64,000 nt of DNA from Bdellovibrionales bacterium (GTDB lineage: Bacteria > Myxococcota > XYA12-FULL-58-9 > SYDY01). A program made the translations under genes and the position numbers. The notes below the pieces were generated by a model. The model saw only the letters and a list, made by a program, of their open reading frames with translations, was not told the origin of the DNA and searched no databases. This document shows, piece after piece, positions 1-8,472 of the stretch (the first letter of the stretch is position 1; every line of letters begins with the position of its first letter). The stretch covers positions 33,765 to 97,764 of the forward strand of contig SYDY01000019.1 in the NCBI GenBank assembly GCA_005801425.1, read 5' to 3'.

Positions 1-63
1 ATCGATTCAATTTTTATGATGAATATGCAGCTTGTTCGATGTGTGACCGCGTAAGGTCAGTGA

Positions 64-675
64 TTAAGGCGCTTCATCATCTGCTTTGGGTTTTATCTTG
101 GCCAGTTGTTCGACCATTTGAAGCAACGCTTTGCCCATCAGTTTGGATATGGCCTGTGCTGCATGGCCAGAACTTGCATCAGTAAGTTTTTCACGCTGAT
201 CAAACGTATATCGAAATAAGACGTTTCGTGTGTGAAAATCGATCATGACAATCGATATGGCCAAATGAGCTTGCGGCGTCATTGCGAAGGATTCGACATC
301 AAGGGCGATCAACTCACCATGCATTTCATAGGTGGGCTGTTTGTCTGCGAGGTGTGATGTCGCTGTGTCAAAGAGACCGCTTTGTGTAAGTTTGTCTGCG
401 ATGATGTTGGGGAGCAAACGTTTGGGTCTTGCAACCCAAAGTTCGTGTGCACGGTAATCCAGCTCAAAGCGGCCTTGGCGAACAACAATTTGGCTGCGTT
501 CATAGGCATCGGGTACGGAAAATTCGCGGACATAAAGGACCCCTCCGAGCCGTTTTTCTGTCTTGGGGAATGCGACTTCAGGATCGATGATAAATACCCG
601 TGTGTTGGGCGAACGTCCCCCAATGCAGCCGATCATAAAAAAAACGACGAGCAATGCAAATGCGCGTATTACCAT
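64..675 (-). CDS. ABC-transport auxiliary lipoprotein (PqiC/DUF330-like) of an MCE system
   Basis: This is a probable lipoprotein of an MCE-type lipid transporter. The N-terminus is a short hydrophobic signal ending in a lipobox (FMIGC, Cys17), so the mature protein should be membrane-anchored. The remaining 185 or so residues match the general pattern of the ABC-type transport auxiliary family (PqiC/DUF330): a YVREFSVPDAY strand near residue 50 and an ELDYRAHELWVARP segment near 75. It is the last gene of the permease-ATPase-MCE operon and starts 2 bp after the MCE stop, with AGGAG 5 nt before its ATG. Known family members bridge the MCE protein and the outer membrane; that role here is inferred from family and context. 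Confidence 0.75.
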   Translation of the reverse strand: MVIRAFALLVVFFMIGCIGGRSPNTRVFIIDPEVAFPKTEKRLGGVLYVREFSVPDAYERSQIVVRQGRFELDYRAHELWVARPKRLLPNIIADKLTQSGLFDTATSHLADKQPTYEMHGELIALDVESFAMTPQAHLAISIVMIDFHTRNVLFRYTFDQREKLTDASSGHAAQAISKLMGKALLQMVEQLAKIKPKADDEAP

Positions 676-677
676 GT

Positions 678-1682
678 TTACTCCTGGCCTCGGATGAGGG
701 CACCGGGATCTTGGGCGATAATTCTTCCAAATTCTTCCATATCTTCTGCAGCTTTGCGTAGGCTTTGCATGGTCGCAGTGAGGTCTTCTTGACCCGTTCG
801 AACCGTGACTTCAACGCTCGACAATGTTCGATTAAGCGTTCTCATGGTGTTTTTTAGCTCACTGATGGCAATGCCCGCTTCTTCCTCGGAAAATCGTCGT
901 TCAACGTGTCGGCCTGCATCGCGCACTGCGATGACCGCGTTCCTCAATTCTCCAGGCTCAAGATCTGTTAAAGGATCTCGAATTGCTTTGAGTGTTTTTT
1001 CAAAAGAGGCAGAGGAGCTATCGATGGCATTTTGTAATTTTTGTGAGAGTGCAGGGATCTCGCCACGGGTTGCACCAATAGCATCTAGGGCACGTTGCGT
1101 GGGAAGGCGATTTGTATTGAGAAACGCATTGGCTGTGTTGGCCAGCTGTGTTGTGGCATCAATCATATTTTCTGCGCGTACTCTGTTTGCGGCACTGGAC
1201 CACTGCGCAAATTGATTGAGCACCATCTCTGCTTTGATAGCGATATCTTCGGCGCGTCCCGTGATGCGATCAATAAAAGATGCACCTGCGGGAATAAGTG
1301 ATCCCGGTTTGATGCGCGGCCGATCGGGATCGCCTCCCGTTAAGTTGACGGTACGTACGCCTGTTATGCCGCTGGTATCGAGTACTGCGCGAATGCCTTC
1401 ATACAACGGTAAATCTTTTTCGACGGCGATGGTAATTTCGACGGTACCGCCTCCATCCTCTAGGACTTGCATGTCTTCAACACGACCGACGGGAACCCCC
1501 CAGTGCTTAACCGGCGCACTTGCTGAAAGTCCACCGACACTTTCTTGAAATCTGATCCTGTAGCGATCTCTCGGTGAAAAGATATTAAGACCTGTCAGTG
1601 TAAGCATGGTGAGCAGTAAGATCAACAAGCCACCGAGAAAAAATAATCCAAGACGGATTTTTTGTGCATGGGATAATTTCAT
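678..1682 (-). CDS. mlaD: MCE-domain (MlaD-like) phospholipid transport protein
   Basis: This is the periplasmic substrate-binding MCE protein of an Mla-like ABC transporter. One transmembrane helix at residues 10-30 anchors it in the inner membrane. The MCE domain follows at about 40-120 (VKHWGVPVGRVEDMQV, then TSGITGVRTVNLTGGDP), and the C-terminal half is helical or coiled-coil. At 334 aa it is longer than Escherichia coli MlaD (about 183 aa), as is common outside the enterics. Its ATG overlaps the ATPase stop by 4 nt (ATGA), so the two are translationally coupled. Substrate (phospholipid) and direction of transport are inferred from the family. Confidence 0.9.
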   Translation of the reverse strand: MKLSHAQKIRLGLFFLGGLLILLLTMLTLTGLNIFSPRDRYRIRFQESVGGLSASAPVKHWGVPVGRVEDMQVLEDGGGTVEITIAVEKDLPLYEGIRAVLDTSGITGVRTVNLTGGDPDRPRIKPGSLIPAGASFIDRITGRAEDIAIKAEMVLNQFAQWSSAANRVRAENMIDATTQLANTANAFLNTNRLPTQRALDAIGATRGEIPALSQKLQNAIDSSSASFEKTLKAIRDPLTDLEPGELRNAVIAVRDAGRHVERRFSEEEAGIAISELKNTMRTLNRTLSSVEVTVRTGQEDLTATMQSLRKAAEDMEEFGRIIAQDPGALIRGQE

Positions 1683-2476
1683 GATGCTTTCCCCCGCATG
1701 ATCTCTGCGAAAATTGAATTTGTATGTGTTTGTTGGGCAGGGATGCGATCAAAAAATGCCCTAACTTCAGGAATTGTAGAGGCCTGCACCTGCTTTGGTG
1801 TCCCGTCAAAAATAATATTTCCAGAATGTAACATGGTGATGGTATCGGCGATGGCTTCGATGCTGGATAATTCGTGGGTGATGATCAAAACAGTCATGCC
1901 GAATCGATCACGTAAGTTGATGATGAGTTGGTCAATGCCCGCAGCGGTGATGGGATCGAGGCCTGCAGAGGGTTCGTCGCAGATCAACAATTCAGGACCC
2001 ATCACCATCGCACGGGCTAGGGCTGCTCGTTTGCGCATGCCTCCAGAAAGTTCTTCGGGCAACATACGATGTGCGTCGTGGAGTCCAACCACAGCAAGCA
2101 TGCTTCCTACCACATCACTGATCAGTTCTTCGGTGAGATTGGTGTGTTCTCGCAGAGGGAGTGCTACATTGTCGTAAATATCAAGACTCCCCAGAAGTGC
2201 GCCGCCTTGAAAAAGAATGCCGATACGTTGAGATAGGAGATGTGCTGATTCGTTATTGATGGAACTTGTTTCTTCACCGAGTACCGTAATTATTCCTGCC
2301 ATCGGCTGGGCGAGGCCGATAATATTTTTGAGAAGTGTGCTTTTACCGCAACCCGAACCACCGACGAGAACATGCACTTGCCCGCGCATAACACGCATGC
2401 TTACGTCACAGAGAACAATACGTTCGCCATATCCTACTGTGACATTGTCTACATTGATGACCATTTCTTCGACCAT
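1679..2476 (-). CDS. mlaF: MlaF-like ABC transporter ATPase
   Basis: This is the cytoplasmic ATPase that powers the MCE lipid transporter. It has a Walker A motif (GGSGCGKSTLLK, near residue 38), the ABC signature LSGGMRKRAALARAM, a Walker B (LLICDEPSAGLDP) and a switch histidine (IITHE). The LSGGMRKR form of the signature is typical of the MlaF branch. Its ATG follows the permease stop with no gap, and its end overlaps the MCE gene. At 265 aa it has the family's usual length. Confidence 0.93.
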   Translation of the reverse strand: MVEEMVINVDNVTVGYGERIVLCDVSMRVMRGQVHVLVGGSGCGKSTLLKNIIGLAQPMAGIITVLGEETSSINNESAHLLSQRIGILFQGGALLGSLDIYDNVALPLREHTNLTEELISDVVGSMLAVVGLHDAHRMLPEELSGGMRKRAALARAMVMGPELLICDEPSAGLDPITAAGIDQLIINLRDRFGMTVLIITHELSSIEAIADTITMLHSGNIIFDGTPKQVQASTIPEVRAFFDRIPAQQTHTNSIFAEIMRGKAS

Positions 2477-3538
2477 CTAAGCTCCAAAATAAAACAGCAA
2501 ACTGCATATTGCGTCCGCTACAATGACGCCACTGATACTAGCTACCACACTTTTGGTTGTATTGTTGCCCACTGCCTCGGTACCACCATAGGTAGATAAT
2601 CCAATATAGGCGCTGACAGAAACAATGATGTTTGCAAATAGGACGCTTTTGATAAGTCCTGTGACCATATCCTTAAGATAAAGCGATTCGTACAATCGTG
2701 AGACGAATGCTTCAGGTCCAATATCGAGATAAAGAATCGACATCACAAATCCGCCGATCATGGCGAAAGTTTCGGTGAGAACGGTGAGTAGGGGTTGCAC
2801 CAAAATAAGCGCAATGGCGCGAGGTGTGACAAGAAATCGGATAGGGCCCAATCCCATGGCGCGCAGGGCATCCACTTCTTCTGAAATGACCATCGCACCA
2901 AGTTGTGCCGCGACCGCAGATCCGGATCGGCCAGCGATGAGAATGGCAGTGATGAGTGGTCCCAGTTCTCGGGTAATAGACACCGTGAGAAGGTCGACCA
3001 CAAAGACGCTCGCGCCAAATTGGCGCAGTTGTGCGACGGCTTGAAGGGCCAGTGTTCCGCCGATGAGAAATGCAATCAGGGCGATGATAGGGAATGCACG
3101 CGCTCCCATCAGCGATGCTTGATACAAAATCAGATCCCATCGCATACGACGAGGACGCGTGAATTCGCGAAGGATATACCAAAGGAGATCTGCTGCAAAC
3201 GTGGCATAGCCAAACATGTAGCGAGCGCTTTGGTAGGTCGAAAGGCCCAAATGATCGATATAGGGCAGGAAAGGACGCATGATAGGCTTGGCCGGTGGCG
3301 CAGGAAGCGCGTTTAAAACGCCGCGCATTTCATCGTTTAATCCTAGGAAGGCGAGTGGTGATCCTGCTTCTTTGGCATTGCGTGCGCATTGCAATAATAC
3401 TGCTGCACCAATGTGATCGATACGTTGTACTTGGCTAAGATCGACAATGGTCGCACCATCGTGCAAGGCTTGGGTGACGATGCCGAGAGTGCTCACCGCC
3501 GTGGATGCATCAAGGTTACCTGCCAATGCGATGGTCAT
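2477..3538 (-). CDS. mlaE: MlaE-like permease with N-terminal STAS domain
   Basis: This is the inner-membrane permease of the MCE transporter. Residues 1-85 form a STAS-like domain (MTIALAGNLDASTAV, VDLSQVQRIDHIGAAVLL), and the remaining 260 residues are the MlaE/YrbE membrane domain (GTLALQAVAQLRQFGA, ELGPLITAILIAGRSGSA, ISEEVDALRAMG). In E. coli the STAS partner MlaB is a separate protein, so this is the fused form. It is first of the four transporter genes and lies 21 bp after queG, probably in one transcript. No strong ribosome-binding site is visible before its ATG. Confidence 0.92.
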   Translation of the reverse strand: MTIALAGNLDASTAVSTLGIVTQALHDGATIVDLSQVQRIDHIGAAVLLQCARNAKEAGSPLAFLGLNDEMRGVLNALPAPPAKPIMRPFLPYIDHLGLSTYQSARYMFGYATFAADLLWYILREFTRPRRMRWDLILYQASLMGARAFPIIALIAFLIGGTLALQAVAQLRQFGASVFVVDLLTVSITRELGPLITAILIAGRSGSAVAAQLGAMVISEEVDALRAMGLGPIRFLVTPRAIALILVQPLLTVLTETFAMIGGFVMSILYLDIGPEAFVSRLYESLYLKDMVTGLIKSVLFANIIVSVSAYIGLSTYGGTEAVGNNTTKSVVASISGVIVADAICSLLFYFGA

Positions 3539-3559
3539 GGGATCCGATATTACCCCTGT

Positions 3560-4693
3560 TCATGGTAACCGGTTAAGTGGCTTCGATGTATTTTTTTGTT
3601 GTGCACATGAAAGCTCCTCGCGAACCCAGTGATCTTCCTCGTGCAGTTCAGCATCGGCCAGCGCTTGTAAGGCGCTTGGTGTTTGGATTTGGCCCAATGC
3701 CCATGCAGCATGGCCTCGAATCAATGGATAAATGCTGCCAAGTGCCGAAATAAGCACATCGGTAAAAATAGGATCACGCGTATTGCCGAGCACAACGGCT
3801 GCATTTCTTCCCAGTTGTGCACGATTTGCCCGCGCAAGTGCACTGCCTTTGACGAGTTTCCGATAACCACTTGCGGTAAGAGTTAAAAGTTGTGTCGCGG
3901 TGATGGCTTGGGTGCTTGCGCGTGCTTTTAGTCGTGGCTCTATGGCTCGTTCTTGTTTGGATGCGTTAAACGGACAAACCGATTGGCATATGTCGCATCC
4001 AAAGAGATGTTGTCCAATAAGCGGTCGAAGATCGCGCGGGATGGGGCCTTGATTTTCGATGGTGAGATAAGAAATGCAGCGTTTGGCGTCTAACTGCCTC
4101 GGTCCTACGAATGCACCGGTTGGGCAGGCAATCAAACAAAGTTTGCAACTGCCGCACCGCTCTCGTGCTGGGGGGTCGGGTTCTAGCGCAAGTGTTGTGA
4201 TGAGACTTCCTAGCAATACGTAACTTCCGAGTCCTGGCACGATGGCCATGCACGATTTGCCGATGAAGGCCACGCCAGCGCGCGCGGCCGCTTCACGTTC
4301 AAGAATGGGTGCTGTGTCGACGCATGCCCGAAAACGGGCTTCGGGAACGCGCGTTTCAATGCGTGCTGCAAGTTCTCTCAGTTTTTCCTTGATCACCTGA
4401 TGGTAGTCATCGCCTTGTGCATAGGCTGCGATGGTTTGAGTATTCTGTGCATTTGGACGTGGGTGGGGAATAGCCACCACAATCATGCTGAGTGCACCCT
4501 CTAACAAGGCTGTGGGATCTGCTCTGTCTGAATGCTGTAACATGAAATCCATGTCGGCGTGGTGACCCTGTAGGATCCACTGTTTGAATCGTTCAGCAGC
4601 TTCGGTGAAGTATTCAGTGGTTGTAACGCCCCAGCGCGTGAAGCCCAATTCAGTGGCAATCGCGTCAAGTTGTTGCCTTGGTAGCGTTGGCAT
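3560..4693 (-). CDS. queG: Epoxyqueuosine reductase QueG
   Basis: QueG is a cobalamin- and iron-sulfur-dependent enzyme that reduces epoxyqueuosine to queuosine in tRNA. Two ferredoxin-type clusters are visible (CGSCKLCLIACPTGAF and CDICQSVCPFN), preceded by the typical ISYLTIENQGPIPRDLR segment. The C-terminus is a HEAT-like helical repeat (GHAAWALGQI). The reading frame is open further upstream, but the ATG at 4693, giving MPTLPRQQLDAIA, lies 3 nt after the rlmN stop and gives a normal-length protein (377 aa). It is cotranscribed with rlmN, so two RNA-modification genes are paired. Confidence 0.95.
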   Translation of the reverse strand: MPTLPRQQLDAIATELGFTRWGVTTTEYFTEAAERFKQWILQGHHADMDFMLQHSDRADPTALLEGALSMIVVAIPHPRPNAQNTQTIAAYAQGDDYHQVIKEKLRELAARIETRVPEARFRACVDTAPILEREAAARAGVAFIGKSCMAIVPGLGSYVLLGSLITTLALEPDPPARERCGSCKLCLIACPTGAFVGPRQLDAKRCISYLTIENQGPIPRDLRPLIGQHLFGCDICQSVCPFNASKQERAIEPRLKARASTQAITATQLLTLTASGYRKLVKGSALARANRAQLGRNAAVVLGNTRDPIFTDVLISALGSIYPLIRGHAAWALGQIQTPSALQALADAELHEEDHWVREELSCAQQKNTSKPLNRLP

Positions 4694-4695
4694 AC

Positions 4696-5778
4696 TCAAG
4701 CGGCAGGAAGGGTTTGCAATACGGTGGGTAGTACGGCCTCGCCCAGTTGGCCGCATGCAGCGGCAATGTCTTGCCCGCGCGGGGTACGAAGCCAGGCACC
4801 ATAGCCGCGTTTGCGCAATTCTTCTTGAAAGCGCGCGACCGTAGCGCGGCTCGGCGTTTCAAACGGGGTTTTATTGTGGGCATTCAAGGGAAGAAGATTA
4901 ATTTTTACTGGAATACCATCAAGTAGTTTGGCGAGACGTTGGGCATCTTCAACACTATCGTTGATGTCCTTAAGTAACACGTATTCAATGGTAAATCGTC
5001 GTCTTGGTGCCAGTGGATACCTGCGAAGTGCGCCCAACAATTCGGCAATGGGCCATTTCTTGTTGATTGGCATGATTTTGGTTCTGATTTCGTCGGTGGT
5101 GGCATTGAGTGAAATGGCCAATTGCGTATTGACGGCGCGTCCCAAGTCATCAATGCGGGGGACGATACCCGAGGTGCTCACGGTGATCCGACGGGTTGAA
5201 AACGAGAGTCCCATGGGTTCGAGCATCACTTTGCAGGCTTGCACCACGTTATCAAAGTTAAGCAGAGGTTCGCCCATGCCCATAAACACAATGTTGGTTA
5301 TTTGCGCACCAGGGCCTTGAGGGAGCAGATCGGCCCTTACTGCAAGAACTTGGCCGATAATCTCACCCGCTGTAAGATCACGATGTCGTTTGATGCTGGC
5401 GGTGAAGCAAAATTTGCATCCGACTGCGCAGCCTGTCTGGCTTGAGACGCACAGGGTATTGGTACCACGGCCTGCTGCAACCTCAGGGATGTAAACAGCC
5501 TCGTAGGCGCCGACTGCACCGTCTGAGAATTGATATTTGCGCGTGCCATCGGTTGAAACCTGAACTTGAGCTGGGGGTACAGGGGTAATCGGCATTTCTG
5601 CGTCTATTTTTGCGCGCAGTTCATGGGCCAATGTCGAAATTTCGCTGGCGTGGCCAATACCTTTTCGAAAGACGGCCTCAAAGACTTGGTCACCACGAAA
5701 CTTTGAATGTCCCCATGTGGCCACAAGTTCCCGCCACGCCTCTCGCGTGAGTCCTAGGCCCATACATCGATTGTCCAT
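4696..5778 (-). CDS. rlmN: 23S rRNA/tRNA adenine-C2 methyltransferase RlmN
   Basis: RlmN is a radical-SAM enzyme that methylates C2 of A2503 in 23S rRNA and A37 in some tRNAs. The SAM/iron-sulfur motif is GCAVGCKFC (Cys117, 121, 124). Cys110 (NTLCVSS) and Cys342 (DIAAACGQL) match the two cysteines that carry the methyl group and resolve the covalent intermediate. GEPLLNFDNV and STSGIVPRI are family hallmarks. Length is 360 aa, as usual. It is the first gene of the minus-strand operon rlmN-queG-mlaE-F-D-lipoprotein. The divergent spacer to the RHH genes holds its promoter. Confidence 0.96.
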   Translation of the reverse strand: MDNRCMGLGLTREAWRELVATWGHSKFRGDQVFEAVFRKGIGHASEISTLAHELRAKIDAEMPITPVPPAQVQVSTDGTRKYQFSDGAVGAYEAVYIPEVAAGRGTNTLCVSSQTGCAVGCKFCFTASIKRHRDLTAGEIIGQVLAVRADLLPQGPGAQITNIVFMGMGEPLLNFDNVVQACKVMLEPMGLSFSTRRITVSTSGIVPRIDDLGRAVNTQLAISLNATTDEIRTKIMPINKKWPIAELLGALRRYPLAPRRRFTIEYVLLKDINDSVEDAQRLAKLLDGIPVKINLLPLNAHNKTPFETPSRATVARFQEELRKRGYGAWLRTPRGQDIAAACGQLGEAVLPTVLQTLPAA

Positions 5779-5898
5779 GGCGCAAAATACCCTATGGGCC
5801 GTCTGTATTCAATATGTGGTTATGTGGTTTTTTTATTACATTATGTTGACATTTTTACTAGGTATATCGTTGTATTCTATTGGCTTTTTGTGTGGGTA

Positions 5899-5928
5899 TT
5901 GACAACTGATAGGGTCCCTATGTAATGT
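5899..5928 (+). promoter_or_regulatory. Candidate sigma70 promoter with embedded palindrome
   Basis: TTGACA (5899-5904) and TAATGT (5923-5928) are separated by 18 bp, a good sigma70 pattern. The spacer holds the near-perfect palindrome ATAGGGTCCCTAT (5909-5921), placed where a repressor would block RNA polymerase. AGGGTCC recurs at 6001-6007 and GGTCCCT at 6013-6019, just before the first RHH gene. The rest of the 265-bp spacer 5779-6043 is AT-rich with no gene seen. Confidence 0.5.
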
Positions 5929-6043
5929 CACTGTGCTTATTTAGTATAGAAGTAACCCTGTAATCGAATTTTGTACCGTTACTTGAGGTATCCTAGTAGA
6001 AGGGTCCATAACGGTCCCTGATTCGTTACCACGGAGCCGCATC

Positions 6044-6238
6044 ATGAAGCGCACAGATAAGCGTAAACAAAGTTTGTATTTTCCAGAAGAAATGCTGAAA
6101 GAAATCCAGCATGAGGCCAATCGTCAAGATCGGTCTTTGTCGTGGATCGTCCAGCAGGCTTGGCGTATTGCCCGCGAGGAAATTAAACGTTTTCCTTCCG
6201 TTAACGACGTCGTAGGCGACGATGATGTCGAGGAATAA
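6044..6238 (+). CDS. Small ribbon-helix-helix-type protein, copy 1
   Basis: This is a 64-aa basic-then-acidic protein with the pattern of a ribbon-helix-helix DNA-binding fold: a short beta strand (KQSLYFP) and two helices (EEMLKEIQHEANRQ and SLSWIVQQAWRIAREEI). The tail is acidic (DVVGDDDVEE). I recall near-identical small proteins in Myxococcales (the family I remember as TIGR04563); their function is not known to me. GGAG lies 7 nt before the ATG. A paralogue follows after 2 nt. Autorepression at the upstream palindrome is plausible but unproven. Confidence 0.8.
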   Translation: MKRTDKRKQSLYFPEEMLKEIQHEANRQDRSLSWIVQQAWRIAREEIKRFPSVNDVVGDDDVEE

Positions 6239-6240
6239 TC

Positions 6241-6456
6241 GTGGAAAAAGGGAAAACGCGTAGGCAAGCTCTCTACTTTCCTTCTGACATGCTTGATGAA
6301 CTTCAAGTTGAAGCCGAGCGGCTCGATCGCTCTTTCAGCTGGTTGATTCAGCAGGCATGGCGGTTGGCACGTACTGAAATGGCCAAAGTGCCAAGCACCA
6401 CCGACTACTTGCCCGATCTTAACGACGACGACGAAGAAGAACTTAGATCAGCCTGA
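6241..6456 (+). CDS. Small ribbon-helix-helix-type protein, copy 2
   Basis: This is a 71-aa paralogue of the preceding gene. The motifs align without gaps: KQSLYFPEEMLKEIQ against RQALYFPSDMLDELQ, and SLSWIVQQAWRIAREE against SFSWLIQQAWRLARTE. It also ends in an acidic tail (LNDDDEEELRSA). The GTG start at 6241 has GAGG 7 nt upstream and lies 2 nt after copy 1, so the pair is an operon born of tandem duplication. RHH proteins act as dimers, so a heterodimer is possible. It converges on the lipoprotein gene at 6487. Confidence 0.78.
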   Translation: MEKGKTRRQALYFPSDMLDELQVEAERLDRSFSWLIQQAWRLARTEMAKVPSTTDYLPDLNDDDEEELRSA

Positions 6457-6486
6457 TTTAGGTTTGTACGCGTGCCTCGCTGTTAT

Positions 6487-6999
6487 TTATGGCAGTGTAA
6501 TATCGCCATTTATGGGGATCTCCATCATTTCTCCCGAAACGCTGGCCTCTGCTGTCAGCGTGTATGGGATTTTTCCCGCCTTCAATCTTTTAAACAATCC
6601 CGCGTGTGTGCTTTTACTTATATGACTCTGTACGTCGACGTACAAGGTGGCATAGCCCGTAAGCTGGGGATCCCATGATAGCCTGTGGCTTTCTATGGCT
6701 TTTGCATCGATCTGTACGTGGATAATCAAATTTTTGATCGCAACGGGAAACGGATTGCTGTTGTAAAGCGCAATTTCTGTAGAAAACTCCAGATCATCAT
6801 CGCGTGTGCGCCAAAGTTGAGATCTGGCGCTGAGAGTGGGCTTGCTTGGGGTTTGTATTTTGACCGGCTGTTTTGGAGCTATGGATACTTGGAACGAGGG
6901 GCTGATGATGGATGTCTTGCGCGTATGAATCGCCGGACTGCATCCATGGAACACCGAAAGTACACCGAGAATAAGAAGACTGCGCGGTGGCAAGACCAT
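6487..6999 (-). CDS. LEA type-2 (WHy-domain)-like lipoprotein
   Basis: This is a 170-aa exported protein. Starting at the ATG at 6999 (MVLPPRSLLILGVLSVFHGC), it has a signal peptide ending in Cys with a poor lipobox (FHGC). The body resembles the LEA_2/WHy immunoglobulin-like fold: EIALYNSNPFPVAIKNLIIHV is the characteristic 'N.NPFPV' strand pair, followed by further strands up to GEMMEIPINGDITLP. Bacterial members are linked to stress or desiccation, but no function is assigned here. A GTG at 7008 is an alternative start. It is transcribed toward the RHH pair. Confidence 0.6.
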   Translation of the reverse strand: MVLPPRSLLILGVLSVFHGCSPAIHTRKTSIISPSFQVSIAPKQPVKIQTPSKPTLSARSQLWRTRDDDLEFSTEIALYNSNPFPVAIKNLIIHVQIDAKAIESHRLSWDPQLTGYATLYVDVQSHISKSTHAGLFKRLKAGKIPYTLTAEASVSGEMMEIPINGDITLP

Positions 7000-7047
7000 G
7001 CAAGTCACATGGTATGTTACTTGGGGGTCGTGATCAAAATACGTGGT

Positions 7048-7995
7048 TTAAATGGCGCGGTGGGACATGGCATGCGCGGGTGGTTTTGCTGAGAGGTGTT
7101 CGAGTCCACCCTCAAGCTGCGCCAAACGTTTTTCGATGCTGTGGGTGTTGGCCATGCGAAGTCCCTCAACACCAAATTGTTCGACGGTAAACGATGCCAC
7201 AACGCTACCGCGTAGCAACGCACCACGCCACGCAGGCTCCGCCAAATTATCGCAACTGGCGAGGTAACCCATCATGGCACCTGCAAATGAATCACCCGCA
7301 CCCGTGGGATCACGTACAAGGGGCACACGGTATGCGGGAACTTGGATGATCCCATCGTGAAGGTACATGCAGGCCCCATCGGCAGCCTGCTTGATCACCA
7401 ACACTTGGGGCCCCATACCGAAGATAACCTCGGCTGCGCGCGCAAGATCGGTTTCTTTGGATAGCAACCGTGCTTCTGTTTCGTTGATGCACAACATATC
7501 AACGAGTTCCAGTGTATGAATAAGTTCTTCACGGGCGCTGTTGATCCAATAATTCATGGTATCGAGAGCGACCCATTTTGGAGGATCCAGCTGCTCAAGT
7601 ACTTTGCGTTGAATACTTGGTTGAATATTTCCTAAAACCACGTAGGGGGTTTTGCGCCAATCTTCTGGAATAGTGCCATCGAATGTTTTAAATACGCCGA
7701 GCTGTGTTTCAAGGGTTTCGGCGTTGCTCAGATCACCGTCGTACTTCCCATCCCAACGAAATGTTCGACCATTCGGATTGATGACGATCCCCGCCGTATC
7801 GATACCATGGCGATGAAACATGGCGAGATGTTCGTTCGGAAAATCATTGCCAACCACACCCACCATACGAGGTGTGGCCCAGTGACATGCGGCAAGGCTC
7901 AAATAACTGGCTGCTCCTCCAAGCATCTCAGTTCGCTTGCCTGACGGTGTTTCAACGCTATCGAACGCAATACTACCCACTACGAGGATGCTCAT
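7048..7995 (-). CDS. PfkB-family sugar or nucleoside kinase
   Basis: This is a cytoplasmic ribokinase-like kinase. The N-terminus MSILVVGSIAFDSVETPSG is a typical first strand with substrate-binding Asp; LGGAASYLSLAA is the PfkB N-signature, and DPTGAGDSFAGAMMGYL is the C-signature with the GAGD catalytic base. The frame is open further upstream, but the ATG at 7995 has GGAG 10 nt before it and gives the family N-terminus (315 aa). The substrate cannot be read from the sequence; the family includes adenosine, ribose and fructose kinases. It follows ndk by 39 bp. Confidence 0.88.
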   Translation of the reverse strand: MSILVVGSIAFDSVETPSGKRTEMLGGAASYLSLAACHWATPRMVGVVGNDFPNEHLAMFHRHGIDTAGIVINPNGRTFRWDGKYDGDLSNAETLETQLGVFKTFDGTIPEDWRKTPYVVLGNIQPSIQRKVLEQLDPPKWVALDTMNYWINSAREELIHTLELVDMLCINETEARLLSKETDLARAAEVIFGMGPQVLVIKQAADGACMYLHDGIIQVPAYRVPLVRDPTGAGDSFAGAMMGYLASCDNLAEPAWRGALLRGSVVASFTVEQFGVEGLRMANTHSIEKRLAQLEGGLEHLSAKPPAHAMSHRAI

Positions 7996-8034
7996 CAGTG
8001 CAGATCTCCAAGATAAGGGAGGGATCAAATGAAC

Positions 8035-8463
8035 TTATTGGCGACTGTAGTTGTTGAGGTCAAGCGACGCGAAAAATTGTGATATTTCGATCGCGGCATT
8101 TTCGGCACTGTCGGAACCATGGACCGCATTATTTCCGATGCTTTGGGCATACTTGGCACGGATGGTGCCAGCGTCGGCCTGTGCTGGATTGGTTGCACCC
8201 ATCAAAGTACGATAGCGACTGACTGCATTTTCGCCTTCGATACAGCTTACAACGACTGGGCCGCTGATCATGAACTCAACCAATTCGCCAAAAAATGGTC
8301 GGGCGCTGTGCACCGCATAAAATGCTTCGGCTTGGCGTTTTGTGAGCCACTGCATGCGCGTGGCCAAGATCTTAAATCCAGCGCCTTCAAGCATTGCAAG
8401 GATATTGCCGACATTGCCTGCGGCTACTGCATCGGGTTTGATAATTGAAAATGTGCGTTCCAT
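8035..8463 (-). CDS. ndk: Nucleoside diphosphate kinase
   Basis: Ndk transfers phosphate from ATP to nucleoside diphosphates through a phospho-histidine. The start [13 protein letters not shown] is the family signature, and His115 in [13 protein letters not shown] is the catalytic residue. Length (142 aa) is typical. It lies 9 bp downstream of sucD and upstream of the PfkB kinase. Ndk is often linked to succinyl-CoA synthetase, which makes the ATP or GTP it equilibrates. Confidence 0.97.
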   Translation of the reverse strand: MERTFSIIKPDAVAAGNVGNILAMLEGAGFKILATRMQWLTKRQAEAFYAVHSARPFFGELVEFMISGPVVVSCIEGENAVSRYRTLMGATNPAQADAGTIRAKYAQSIGNNAVHGSDSAENAAIEISQFFASLDLNNYSRQ

Positions 8464-8472
8464 AATAATACC

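Noticed and set aside
1..63. Part of a further minus-strand gene at the window start
   Set aside because: No open frame or protein pattern was supportable in 63 bases.
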